DNA of 64,000 nt. Origin: Torreya grandis (Eukaryota; Streptophyta; Pinopsida; Cupressales; Taxaceae). Both the position numbers and the translations under genes were made by a program. Shown one piece after another: positions 1 through 11,094 of the stretch (position 1 is its first letter; each line of letters opens with the position of its first letter). Under the pieces are notes generated by a model that had not been told where the DNA came from, did not search any database, and saw nothing but the letters and a program-made list of their open reading frames with translations. The stretch lies in contig JARHVA010000667.1 of assembly GCA_037957365.1 (NCBI GenBank), positions 1,490,501-1,554,500 of the forward strand, in the 5' to 3' direction.

Positions 1-2
1 GT

Positions 3-455
3 GATTATGTAGATTCAGATGTGGCTGGAGATTTAGACAATAGGAGTTCAACAGGATATGTCTTTACTGTAGATGACACAATGGTGAGCTGGATTTCATG
101 ACTACAAAAACTTGTGGCTTTGTCAACCACGGAGGTTGAGTATGTTGTTGCCACAGAGCTAAGCAAAGAAATGATTTGGTTATATCAATTGCTTGAAGAG
201 TTGGGGCATAAGTAGGAGAAAGGGAAGCTATATAATGATAGTCAGAGTGATATACATCTAGCAAAAAACTCAGCTTTCCACTCTAGGATGAAGCATATAT
301 AGTGGACGTACTATTTCATCAGAACAGTTTTGGAGGAAGAGAAGTTGAAGTTGGAGAAGATTCATACCATTCAGAATCCTACGGACATGATGACCAAGGT
401 GGTCACAAGGGAGAAACTGAAGCTATGTTCAGTTTCAGTTGGCCTTCATAGTTGA
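3..455 (+). pseudogene. Ty1/copia pol C-terminus (RNase H), decayed
   Basis: This is the last ~150 codons of a copia polyprotein, entering from the left edge. Reading from base 3, it opens with the RNase H strand YVDSDVAGD, followed by SSTGYVFT, the block LVALSTTEVEY, the block LYNDSQSDIHLAKNS, and the tail FHSRMKHI. The acidic RNase H residues (D in YVDSD, E in TTEVEY, D in NDSQS) are kept. Three in-frame stops interrupt it (in WIS*LQK, GHK*EKG and KHI*WTY), so it is dead. RNase H removes the RNA strand of the RNA/DNA hybrid during reverse transcription. The natural stop is TGA at 453-455, followed by a purine tract and a 3' LTR. The same domain in the 43-48 kb element aligns well but is clearly a different family. 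Identification is firm; the rest of the element lies outside the window. Confidence 0.9.
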
Positions 456-498
456 TGGTGAAGAGTTGAGAAGCTTGCTTAGAGGAAATCAGTCTCCA

Positions 499-511
499 AG
501 TGGGAGATTAT
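499..511 (+). promoter_or_regulatory. Polypurine tract of copia element
   Basis: The purine-rich stretch AAGTGGGAGATTA lies between the end of pol and the 3' LTR. The 43-48 kb element has the nearly identical AAGTGGGAGAT before its own 3' LTR. It is the expected primer for plus-strand DNA synthesis. Confidence 0.75.
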
Positions 512-1093
512 TGTGTTGTGGAGCCTATTTCTAAATTACAACGCATTTTTAAATACTATACATTTTAAATGTATATTATACTCTATATGTATTCTCGTTG
601 AGAATATAAATATACTATACACTCTATATGTACATTTTAAAAATTTATGGACCCTTTTTAATGGGAAACCATTTTGGGTTGATTTTGCCCATGGTTTTGG
701 TACCCATTGTTTTGTAATACTATTGTGTTGATGTATTATGTATAGATAGATATTTCATAGGTAATACATCATGAGAATAAAGGTTTGAGAAGGAATAACA
801 GAGTGTGTGAATTTAGCTATGAATTCAAGAGGATTTATTGAGTGTAGCTCCAAATAATATTTGTGTATTGTAATTGTGAGAACACTGATCTGAGAGTGGT
901 CTGTACTCTCGTGGCTTGTAATAAAATCTGAGCAAGTGTTTCTTGGTGGATGTAGCCCATATTGGGTGAACCACGTTAAATATGATCTTATTTTGCATGT
1001 TTATTTCTATTTTTTTTACATCTCTATTTATATCTATTATTATTGCAATTCTATGAAATTATTTCATATTAATTTTTGTATTTATTCCTAACA
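512..1093 (+). repeat. 3' LTR of the copia element
   Basis: The LTR starts TGTGTTGTGGAGC right after the purine tract and ends TTCCTAACA, giving the usual TG..CA ends. Its last bases (CCTAACA) match those of the LTRs at 43325 and 47969. AT-rich TATA-like sequence occurs near 603-615. The 5' LTR is outside the window, so no target-site duplication can be checked. The right junction abuts a minus-strand copia gag, which suggests this element was inserted into that older one. Confidence 0.75.
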
Positions 1094-1139
1094 TTTATTA
1101 CCTTGTGTCTTATTCTCCTTTGACTTATTTTATGCCTTG

Positions 1140-1371
1140 TATGTAGCTTCCTTATTTGAAGGTCTTCTTTCATTTGTCCTCATCTCATAGGCTATTAGGG
1201 TGCCACGAAGTTCATCCATCTCTAGATTGTCTAGATCTTGCATATCTTCAACAACAGATACTTTAGAATCAAACTTAAGACTTAGAGATATCAATACCTT
1301 TTAAACAACATTAGACTCTTTCAATTCTTCACCTAGGCCTCTTATGATATTGACAAACTTCATCAACCTGT
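1140..1371 (-). pseudogene. Copia gag fragment (distal part), decayed
   Basis: Read on the minus strand from 1371 down, this gives a gag segment typical of plant copia (UBN2-type) elements: VNIIRGLGEELKES, then SLKFDSKVSVVEDMQDL and DNLEMDELRGTLIAYEMR. A stop follows ESNVV. It continues the gag reading that stops at 7288: there the frame ends in EDEAIATYLLRV and here it resumes with a residue run leading to VNIIRGL. The two pieces are therefore one gag gene separated by the 1372-7287 insertion. Gag forms the virus-like particle of the retrotransposon. The downstream end is cut off by the neighbouring copia LTR at 1093. Confidence 0.7.
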
Positions 1372-3158
1372 TGTCATTCAAAACGTGCACCAATGGATGC
1401 TCCACGGCATGGAGAAGCTTAGCGGTGGGGCATTGAGTGTGAAGGCCTTGCACATGGTGCAAGAGTCTAAGGTATTGGGTGTGGAAGTATTATCACATAG
1501 TTATGCACACGAGCATCGATTATCTAATCACAATGATGGAAATGTCTCCAAGGCGTGAGACCCTTGTACTCCTTGGGATGAGCCTCCAGAGTAGGTCATA
1601 TTCCTTCTATTTTAAGTGCACCTAGTTTAAAACTAGCGCACAGGCCTAAAGAGTAGAAAGGTAAACTAACGCTAATATAAACCTAGGATCTTTGAAAGGA
1701 AAAGGGAGGGAAATATGTAAGAGATGTTGAAAGTAAAAGGCGATGCACCTATAATAGAGTGAGCACTCCTACTACCGTAAACACGGTGCAAACCTTTGAG
1801 AATAAGATAATATCACATAGTTTTTATCAAGTCACTCCAAATGCATAAGTTTTTTTCATAGAGGTGCGAGAACACAACATGACACTAAGAGGGATGACAA
1901 ACGATCGACAATCAACATCAACATCAACATCAACATAGAACACGACCTCCAAGTGAGTTTTGAGTTCAATGAGGAGGTGCTGGGGATGAATGATAACGAG
2001 GGGCAAACATTACCCATAGATAGAAATCAACAAACATAAATAACACACAGATCATCAGAAGAATGAAAGGAGGTGAACTTAATTCTCATTAATTTGTAAG
2101 GTTTAGCCAATACAAGTGCTCATGGAGGGAAAATTTTGGCAATGTGAGGCTACTGAAGAAAATGTTGACCCTTTTACAATGGAAAGCTAGGCTTTTATAG
2201 TGAATCAAGCCTATTTTACAACAAATACACCACTTGGGGCAGCAGGTATAACTTTAAATTCACTTGCGGTGCTTCATCGCTAATTCCTAAATTCTTGTAA
2301 GTTGATTAGATCTGGAGTTGGTGGCAAGATCTTCTTGGGATACACATGTATAGGGGAATAAAATATTTCCTTGACAAAATTAGAGAGTGGCGTACACTCA
2401 AGTTCTAATGTCTGATAGCTACTTTTGCATTTAATTGTTCTGATAGTGTCTCAAGATTTTCTCAACCACCTCCAACAATATTCACTATATCTGACAACTA
2501 CTCGGCACATGGCACTTCCTAATTGATCTTGGGTGTGGCACTATAGGAATGTCATGCGTCACTTTGGCAGGATCTCAGAGGAGTCATTTATAGCTTTTGG
2601 ACGGAGGCAACATGGTTTTGACACATAAAAGGTTGGCGCTTGTCCTAGGTGAATCGAGAATCTCATTGTTTAGAATGAGTATTGGGCAACCATATGGCAA
2701 TGATGAAAATAAGGTTGCATCCTACGCAATGGAAGGGTGCAGATGTAGGATCTTAGGCACGAGCATGAAACTGCATTGGATAGGTGTAGGGAGGTCCTTG
2801 AATAAGATTGCACATGAATGCTGAAGGTCTTTGGCACATTCTTTATGACCTGTAATTGCTCTTCATGTATTTCCTCTACTTTGGCCTTTTAGAACTCGAG
2901 GGTCCTACATCTTGAACATGTGCACCTTTTGACCTACATGCCACAAAATCTTGCATGGAAGCACGTATCAGGAACCTTTAGTGAGCATGAACCATCCTCT
3001 TACTCTTGTGCAGACCTACACTTCTATCTCAAGCTTGAGCACAGATGGGAAGTGCTTACGTACCTTTTACTTGAAGCACTTGGTCATCGTAGGTGTGTTA
3101 TCTCTTTGTAAGCCTTGGGAAGCCTTGCATCGATTAGAGGTGACTTAGAAAGTCAACA
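1372..3158 (-). repeat. LTR copy 1 of the pol-less element
   Basis: This repeat aligns along its whole length with 5512-7287, with many substitutions and small indels, so the insertion is old. Ends are TGTCATTC at the left and AGTCAACA at the right on the + strand. Shared landmarks include AAGGCCTTGCACA, GAGCATCGATT, ATAATATCACATAG and GAATGAAAGGAGGTG. Open frames inside it are not supported as genes. Confidence 0.8.
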
Positions 3159-3479
3159 CTTCTGGTGACCTCTATGAGCCACTTGCGTGCTAAGTGGGAA
3201 TCTAATGGCCTTTGAAGTGATCCATTGGGCATAGAGTCGTTAAAGCTACAACTTACTTAGCCTATGCTTAAATAGATTGAATTGAGTTTTGACCTCAACA
3301 AAACAAAAGGGAAAAGGACAAGCAATAGATGTACGAAATGCACTTAGGGGAAATAAAACTAAACTAAGACTATACAATATATACACAGGCACTTAGGGAA
3401 ATGTAATGCAAGCTAATATAATCTACTAAATACAAACTACAAACATGGGCCTTCACCCTCCTGGATCAAAACATAAATA

Positions 3480-4306
3480 TTTTAGGTCTTTTTCATTGTG
3501 CACCATCCTATTGTTGATATGTGATGGGTGGAGGAGCAGTGGCATCTATTTATTGTGAAGGAGGCACTTAACGAAGTTCATCTACCCAGGCTCCCTTTGA
3601 TGAATGACTCCATCATGTTGTGCAGAAGCCTTTCTCCTAGATGGCTGATGTCTTTGGTGTTGAACCAATCCTTCCAAAATTTCTTGGCATTTATCTATGT
3701 TATTTACTCGGGCAGAGTATTCTGAAGCATGAGAGGCCTGTACATGGTGCTTGGGTAGCTTATGACTCCAATGGGTTGCCTTTGCTCATCTCACAATTGT
3801 TGTTCCAAGTCTAATGTGCCTCTTAGAAACCATTCTATGATATGCTTGGGCATGCAAGGATTGATAATGATCATTTCCATTGCTTCTTCTACATTTTCTC
3901 AGGGTGCTTCAGGTTTGACCAACTAACATTACTCCTTCAGTTCAAATAAATCCTGAGATGACTCGTCTAAACTTAGGTGTGCATTTTGCTCCCTGCGGGT
4001 CTCCACCATCTACATGGTTGTAGCCTCCTCTATGTGTGCACCCTACCTATCTGTGATATGTGATTGAACATGGCCATCGGTACAGAGCTAGGCATGGGTC
4101 TACTCCTAAGGGGATGTCAATTTGTCAAACAGGGTTATGCAAAATTCTTCCAACTCATCCCAGAAAGAGTCCTCCTGCATCTGTGATTGTGCCTTTGGGC
4201 TCATCTTGGGGTGATCATAGTCACTCTCTTTGATCACGCATTCTTTTTGAAGGTTAGCTTCTTCTTCAAGGTCCTCCTTCATATTGCCAAATGGTAGCTC
4301 ATTCAC
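3480..4306 (-). pseudogene. Decayed ORF in the interior of the pol-less element, unknown
   Basis: On the minus strand from 4306 down to ~3480 one reading frame stays coherent across about ten in-frame stops and no obvious frameshift. It starts MNELPFGNMKEDLEEEANLQ (acidic), passes through FWDELEEFCITLFDKL and EEAMEMIIINPCMPKHIIEW, and ends with YPSTMYRPLMLQNTLPE and FWKDWFNTKDISHLGERLL. I do not recognise the protein. Its position after the candidate 5' LTR suggests an element-encoded gag-like or accessory protein. No zinc knuckle or catalytic motif is visible. The stops mean it is not expressed as a full protein here. Confidence 0.45.
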
Positions 4307-5511
4307 CCAAGAGAGGTCGGGCCTAGGCCTTTGAATGTACTCTAGAGTGGCACATATCGACTCTTCATATTAAGGTCCTTCGCTTCTACCACCACTTCAA
4401 TCATCTACTCATCAACCTATTGTTCCATCTGACTATACCTATCTTCTTCTTATAGTAGGGTTGATTATTTTGGTGTGGTAGCGCAGAAGGGACTCTCAAT
4501 GATGATCTCCTCATCATATTCACTCGAAGTATCCTCCTCATCTGAATGGTCTGCACTTACCTTCTATACAATTGGTCTTCTTTTGAAAAGGGAGATGGTG
4601 GGAGGGAAAGAGGATTTAATTGGCATAAAGGATGGGGGATTTACAAGGTTGGGCATTATGAAGTCAGGATGCATGATCCAAGAAGGCTACCATGATTGCA
4701 CTTAAGGATCCTGAGGAAGGATGGGTTCTTAAGCTAGTACAAGTGTAGGCTCTTGAATTGGTGAAGGTGTGGACCTTCTAAAGCTTGGTACTTTGAAAGC
4801 AAGGGATTTACTTGAAGGCACAATGAAGCTATACTATCTAAAGCTAGGGAATTTTATCACAAAAGCTTTATGTCCCATAAGTTGGCTTGCAGGTGCAGGG
4901 GGAACTTGCTTGAAGCTAGAAAAGGAAGGAGCTGGGGCATCTGGTTGTGCTTAAATTTTTTGCATCTATATAAGCAAATGGCGCATCTACTCTTTTTTGG
5001 CTACTATTTACCTAGCCAATCACTTTTCCTCATATTTGTGTTGCTTCATTACCTCCTACTGAGTGAAAGCTTGATGAACAAGCTCTTCTTGTACTTTATC
5101 ATTCTATTGCTCTCTTTCGATTGCCCTCATCTATCTTTGAAAATCAAGGTGTATATCATTGACGCTTTTTTGAGGCTGATTAGGAGGGTAATAATGTTGA
5201 TTGAGAGCAAGGTAGCTTGCGCATAGTTGATTGGAATCATAAGGCGACTGTCATAGGTGCTGAATAGGGAAAGCCTACAAACACTCACATGAGCTTGATA
5301 TGAAAAATGGGAAGGCATGAATGCAACATTTTCATAGAATAGGGGGTAAAAAGACATATCTTTAAGCACTTAGACTACTTAAACTAGTAGATTTTGGTCA
5401 TTCAGAGTTACCAGGTGCTTTGTGGAATGTCTTCAACACTTGATAGCTAAGGGTGGCACTAATTCCTTAGCTTTTATTCAACTTGGTCCCATCGAGCATG
5501 TCAAAAATTAT
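4307..5511 (-). other. Interior of the pol-less element, further decayed coding-like sequence
   Basis: Between the decayed ORF and the right-hand LTR the minus strand holds Ser/Pro/Gln-rich open stretches in shifting frames, including an 80-codon one at 5127-5369. Together they could be the first half of the same protein, but frameshifts make this uncertain. Nothing here matches a retroviral-type enzyme. Confidence 0.3.
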
Positions 5512-7287
5512 TATCATTTGAAACGTGCATCCATGGATGTTCCACAGTGCAGGGAAGCTTAATGGTGGGGTGTTGAGGGTGAAGGCCTTGCACAGGGTGT
5601 AAAAGTCTAAGGCGTTGGGCACAAAAGTATTATCACATCGCTGCACGCACGAGCATCGATTGTCTCATCATAATGATGGGAATGTCTTCAAGGCATGGGA
5701 CTCTTGCACTCCTTGGGATGACCCTCTCGAATAGGCCAGATTCCTTCTATTCTAAGCACACCTAGTTTAAGACCAACACACAAACCTAAAGATCAAAAAG
5801 GTAAACTAACACTAATCTAAACCTAGGATCTTTGAGAGGAAAAGGTAGGGAAAACGTAAGACATGCTGAAAGTAAAAGGCGATGCACCCAGAATAGAGCA
5901 TGCACTCCTACTGTGCTAAACACAATGCAAACTTTTAAGAACAAGATAATATCACATAGATTCCTCCAAGTCACTCCAAATGCATATGTGTTTCACATAG
6001 AGGCATGGGAACACAGTGTGACACTAAGAGGGATGACAAATGGTCCACAGACAACATCAACACATACCCGAGTGCGCATAGAACATGACCTGTAAGTGAG
6101 CTTAAGTTCAATGAGGAGGTGCTGGGGATGAATGACCATGAGAGGGGCATATATTACCCATAGATATAAATCAATAAACACAAATAACACACAGAGCATC
6201 AAAAGAATGAAAGGAGGTGAACTTAATTCTTATTAATTTACAAGGTTTAGCCAATACAAGTGCTCATGAAGGGCAAATTTTGGTAGCGTGAGGCTATTAA
6301 AGAAAATGTTGACCCTTTTACAATGGAAATCTGTGCTTTTATAGTGAATCAAGCCTATTTTACAATAAATGCTCCACTTGGGGTGGTGGGTATAATTTTA
6401 AATTCACTTGTAGTGATTCGTCACTAATTCTTAAATTTTGGTAGGCATATTGGATCTGGAGTTGGTGGCAGGGTACATGTGCATAAGGGAATGAAATATT
6501 TCCCTGACAGAGTCAGAGAGTGGCATGCACTCAAGTCCCAATGTTTGGTAGTCGCTTCTACATTTAATCATTCTGACAGCGCTTCGAGATTTTTTCAACC
6601 ACCTCCAACAATCTTCATTATATCTAGTAGCTACTCAACATGTGGCACTTCTTGATTGATCTTGGGTGTGGCACTGCAAGAATTCCATGTGTCATTTTGA
6701 TGGGCTTTTAGAAGAGTCATTTAGAGCTTTTGGATGGAGGCAGTGCGGTTGTGGACGGTTAGCACTTATCCTGGGCGAACCAAGAATCTCATTATGTAGA
6801 ATGAGCATCAGGCCACTCCGTGGCAATGGAGAAAATAAGATTGCATCCTACACAATGGAAGAGCACAGATGTCGGATCTTATGCACAAGCATGAAATTGC
6901 ATTAGATAGGTGCAGGGAGGTCCTTAAATAATATTATGCATGAAATCTGAAGGTCTTTGGTGTGTTCTTTATGACCTATAACTGCTCCTCGCATATTTCT
7001 TCTGCTTTGGCCTTTTAGAATTTGGGGGTCCTGCATCCTTAAACATGTGCACTTTTTGAATTGTACACCATTAAATCTTATGCAAAAGTACACATCGAGA
7101 ACCTTTAATGAGCATGAACCATCCTCTTACTCCTACACAGACCTGCGCTTCTATCTCAGGCTTGAGCATAGATGGGAAGTGTCTGTGCACCTTTTGTTTG
7201 AAACGCTTGGGTCATCATAGGTGTGATATCTCTTTATAAGCCTTGGGAAGCCTTACGCTGATCAGGCGGTGAATTAGAAAGTCAACA
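5512..7287 (-). repeat. LTR copy 2 of the pol-less element
   Basis: Partner of 1372-3158. It starts TATCATTTG, so the canonical TG at the + strand left end has become TA, and it ends AGTCAACA. It contains the same landmark blocks in the same order as copy 1. The remaining copia gag begins immediately to its right. Confidence 0.8.
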
Positions 7288-7703
7288 AAACCCTTAATAG
7301 GTAGGTTGCAATGGCCTCATCTTCATTCATCCTTAGGCTTTCAAACTATCTTTTATTGGTTTACAATTTAGCCAACTTGACCTTGGAGTCTCCCTCATGG
7401 ATAGTCTTCAACTTATCCCACATCTATTTGGCAGACATATAGTACATCACCTTCACAAGCTTTGCCTTTGATAGGCCACAAAGAACACCATTCATTTCTT
7501 TTAAATTGTTGTCATTAACCTTCTTACCTACTTCATCCGAAGGGGGAATAGAGGGTGTAGTATATCTGTCCAAAAATGATTGCCAAACATCATGACCTTG
7601 AGACATAAAATATGTTCTCATCCTGACACTCCAATTTTTTTTTGTATCCACTAAACAACAAAGCCTTATTTGTAGAGAAACCACCTTATGCTTGACTGGC
7701 CAT
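7288..7703 (-). pseudogene. Copia gag N-terminal part, decayed
   Basis: The minus strand from an ATG at 7703 reads MASQA, then, after one stop and a frame change, NWSVRMRTYFMSQGHDVWQS, then TPSIPPSDEVGKK, MNGVLCGLS and YYMSAK, then KLKTIHEGDSKVKLA. This is the usual start of a plant copia gag: substrate-like region, W.IRM.TYL, and the M..kqMWDKLk.iyEGd block. The frame ends with AIATYLLRV at the insertion boundary and resumes at 1371. At least one frameshift (near 7635) and several stops are present. Confidence 0.75.
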
Positions 7704-7736
7704 CTTTACTTGCTTAGGAGCTCTTTTAATCTATTA

Positions 7737-7750
7737 GGCCTGATTCAAAT
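7737..7750 (-). promoter_or_regulatory. Possible decayed primer binding site
   Basis: On the minus strand, just upstream of the gag start, TTTGAATCAGGCC resembles the initiator-tRNA-Met primer site TGGTATCAGAGC with several changes. It lies where a primer site should be, between a candidate LTR end and gag. The match is weak. Confidence 0.3.
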
Positions 7751-7764
7751 GACCTGCACTAATA

Positions 7765-10700
7765 TCAATTTCTTGAAGTACAACTACTGATAGGGGGAGT
7801 GAATCCGTGCCCTTAAAATAATCATTCAATTTCACTTATCATTTATAAAACGTTTATTCAAACACATACATCAACCAATACATAAATAAGCACCCACATA
7901 AGCATGTAACATATGAACCCAAGATATATGTGGTAAACCCTCAAGGGGAATAAAAACCACTAAAACATGACTTGGACTAAAATCTTATAAGCAATGAATC
8001 AAGAGTTAGTGAGGCACCAACCCCTCACTAGTCAAGCACCAACTCAACTAGTCCCTTAGCAAAGCACCATCTTAAAAGGAGGCACCAACCCCCTAGGTAA
8101 CTCAACACGAACTCAGCCACCTAGAATCTTTGATCACCTTTGGACACCTATTTCTCACTCAACTAATGATGATTACTTTTTTTTGCTCTTATCACTCTTC
8201 TATCTCTCTCAAACAGCCTATTAAGCCTCTTCACTCAACTAGCCCTCTTCTTGGTAGATTTAGGTCAAATGACCTTGCTCATCATCTATAGAATCACTTC
8301 TATAGCTTCATTGCATATTCAAAATACCTCTCTGATGGTCTTAAATCCCTCTACCTAGTTTCCAAACTTCTTTTTCATTTGTTTACCATGCCAATATTTT
8401 AACTAGTCAAATTAGGCCTATCAGACCTTTTTATTCTTGACTCTTGCTTTCACCAACCTTGGCCGGCCAAAAACCTCTCCATACTTGGATCACCATTATA
8501 ATATATCAAAAAACGTGTTTTATAAGAGAAACAACCACTACATAGGTCAATCACCACTCATAAGGACCAAAATCACCATTAGACCTAAAGGAGACCTATT
8601 GCAATTAGGCTTTCTCAAAGCACATGTTTCACCTTGACCACCTTAGAATATCTTGAGCCTCCATAAATGGATGAAACACCTCACACACACTTTAATTATA
8701 CACCTTCTAATCTAACCTTAGGTCCCCAACACCATTTAACTCATTTCACTCCTTGAACCACACCATTAGGCCTTACTCACAATTAGGCCTTCTTACTGCT
8801 AGAAAGTTTATCAGCCAAAATTGAAGCACACAACCAATTTTATAAAATAAACATACCATAAAATCACATGGATAGAACCTACATGACTCAGTGTCATCAC
8901 CATGTTCATTAAATTTTACCAAATATAGAAAGACCTTATACTGACCACTCCATATGCTCACTCAGAACTGCAAACAAGCTTCAAAACTTAGTCAAGAAAC
9001 TTTAAATTTTCACACATTCATAATAATTTATCATGAATAAAAATACATTCAAATGAACATATGAGACCTATATAAAAAATTAATGTGCATTATATTCTTC
9101 AATTCTAGGCATAATGACTCAGGAACATCAATCTTACTCACACATAGAAAATTGCATGTGGCTCCAAAACACAGTCATGGAAACAATGACTTAGAACACC
9201 TGTAGAATCACTTTCATGAACTTAAAATGGGTTTATATGATCCTTCAGAATCTTTATAACATCTTTAAACAAATATATAATAAGGTCAAATAGCAATATT
9301 GGTCTTACATACCAATTTCATGTCTTCACTGTACACAGAGCTCATTGTGTTAAACAAGTCAGATTCAGATCAAATTTTTGCAATACACAAGTTTATTCAA
9401 AACTTATGACCATTGGGGATATGTGTTATAGGTCTTGAAAACTAACTCAATGCAATTATATCCATCCCTAATCCATTGCAACACATCCCTAATCTCATTT
9501 CCACTTTTACCTATTTTTATTAGTCTTCCTCACTAGGCCTTTTTAGTGATAGGCCAACTTCCAAGATCAATTTAGCATATTTGAAGTCTATACCCTGATT
9601 ATAAACTTACATGGACATAAAATATAAGTCTTACACATTATCCTCCAATCATTTTCATACTTTGACTGGTTCAACCCTGACTGCTACATCAAAAATCCGA
9701 GAATAAGGGGTTTCCCATAGCTTCCACTCACTCTTACGATAGACCAATGCCACATGGAGGTACTTGGGATAGTCATTTACATGACCCAATGATCAAACTA
9801 GGTCATACAATTCATTCAGAGCTATTTCTATCAGAATTTTCCATATCAAGTCATTGTTAGGGTTTTAGAGAGGGTTAAAACCACCTTATAGTTTTAATTA
9901 TCATTCATAAAGATTGGGCCTTCAATCCAGAAAATAATTCTTGTAAATTTGAGTTAAGATCCTTCCCCAACTTACATGAAATTCTTAGGATCTCATTCAA
10001 AGGTTGTATATGCCAACAAGCATAATAAAATCCTTCTTGCGTATGTAATACCTCATTCTGTGCACACACAAAATCTCAAAAACCACATTTCATGCTTTCT
10101 CCTTCAGATTTTGACCTCAGACTTGGTAAACATACTTGACACAAGATTTTATATCTCTGATAATTCTCTCATGAGTTCTAACACTTTGGAAATTGAACTT
10201 GACCCTTTATTAGGTCACACTAGGTCTCTTTGCATATTAGGCCTTGAACTACCAGTCACACTTAGACCTTGAACATACCTTGAAACCATTTATACTACTC
10301 TAAACACTTCATTATCATGTCATACAAACTCATACCATGCTCACACACTACCAATATTATTTTCACAAGCTTCAAACTGCTCACCTCATCACGCTACCAA
10401 GCCTCTGCCTTCTCACTAGGTCTCTTCATGTAAATAAATAAGCCATGAACTGGCATTGACATTTTATCATAAGAATTATCTATTAAACACATGTTTACAT
10501 AGTTTCAAACATCTTCTCACATGCTCTACCACTAATTTGTATCCTTCATAAGTCTTGACAACATTTCATGGTACCTTAATAGGTTAGGTAGGGTCTAGGA
10601 CTAGTCTGGTTGTATGCTTAGGCTTATGACCTTACCCCTATAGGTTTACATTGAAACTTTCTTGAGTTTTTCCACACTTCATATGCATGCTTGGTCATCC

Positions 10701-11094
10701 TTGAACATTCACTCATACCTGTGTGTATCCATCTTACTAGACCACCTTCTTCATACATATGCTTATGATATGACAATACTCCTTAAGACTAGCGATCAAA
10801 AGTATGTTTACCTTATAACTTGATTTTGACCTTGACATGTCATCAACCTTACAATAATTACCAGGTTGCCTTCAAATTATATCTTTTCATAAGACTCCTT
10901 GTCACATACCACTTCACTATGTATGACACCAACTTTGACTTTGATATTAATGACATCCATCTTGACCTTGACATCAATGACAACATTTAGCCACAACACC
11001 AACAATACGAACATACCTCAACAAAGGAATGAGAATATTCCTTTGTTTTTTACTTGGTCCCATTTATTCTATCATTCATTTGATGAAAATGAAG
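7765..11094 (-). other. Gene-free region; left part probably an old copia LTR
   Basis: No supported gene on either strand. Read on the minus strand, the left end contains GGCACGGATTCACTCCCCC followed by TATCAG just upstream of the gag. This pattern is common at the U5 end of SIRE-like copia LTRs, so the LTR of the split gag element may extend some way into this region. I could not find its other end. The rest has short reiterated words (AGGCACCAACCCC near 8010-8095; many TTAGGCCT words 8700-10260) and no coding signal. Confidence 0.35.

Larger units (their letters stand above)
1372..7287 (-). mobile_element. LTR retrotransposon without recognisable pol, nested in copia gag
   Basis: Two direct repeats of ~1.78 kb (1372-3158 and 5512-7287) flank a 2.35 kb interior. 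The interior holds decayed minus-strand reading but nothing I can recognise as protease, integrase, RT or RNase H. Long LTRs with a short, pol-free interior fit a large retrotransposon derivative (LARD-like, non-autonomous). Orientation is taken from the decayed reading frames; on that strand the LTR begins TGTTGACTTTC and ends TGACA (one copy) or TGATA. No convincing target-site duplication was found, perhaps through decay. It splits a minus-strand copia gag. Confidence 0.7.
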
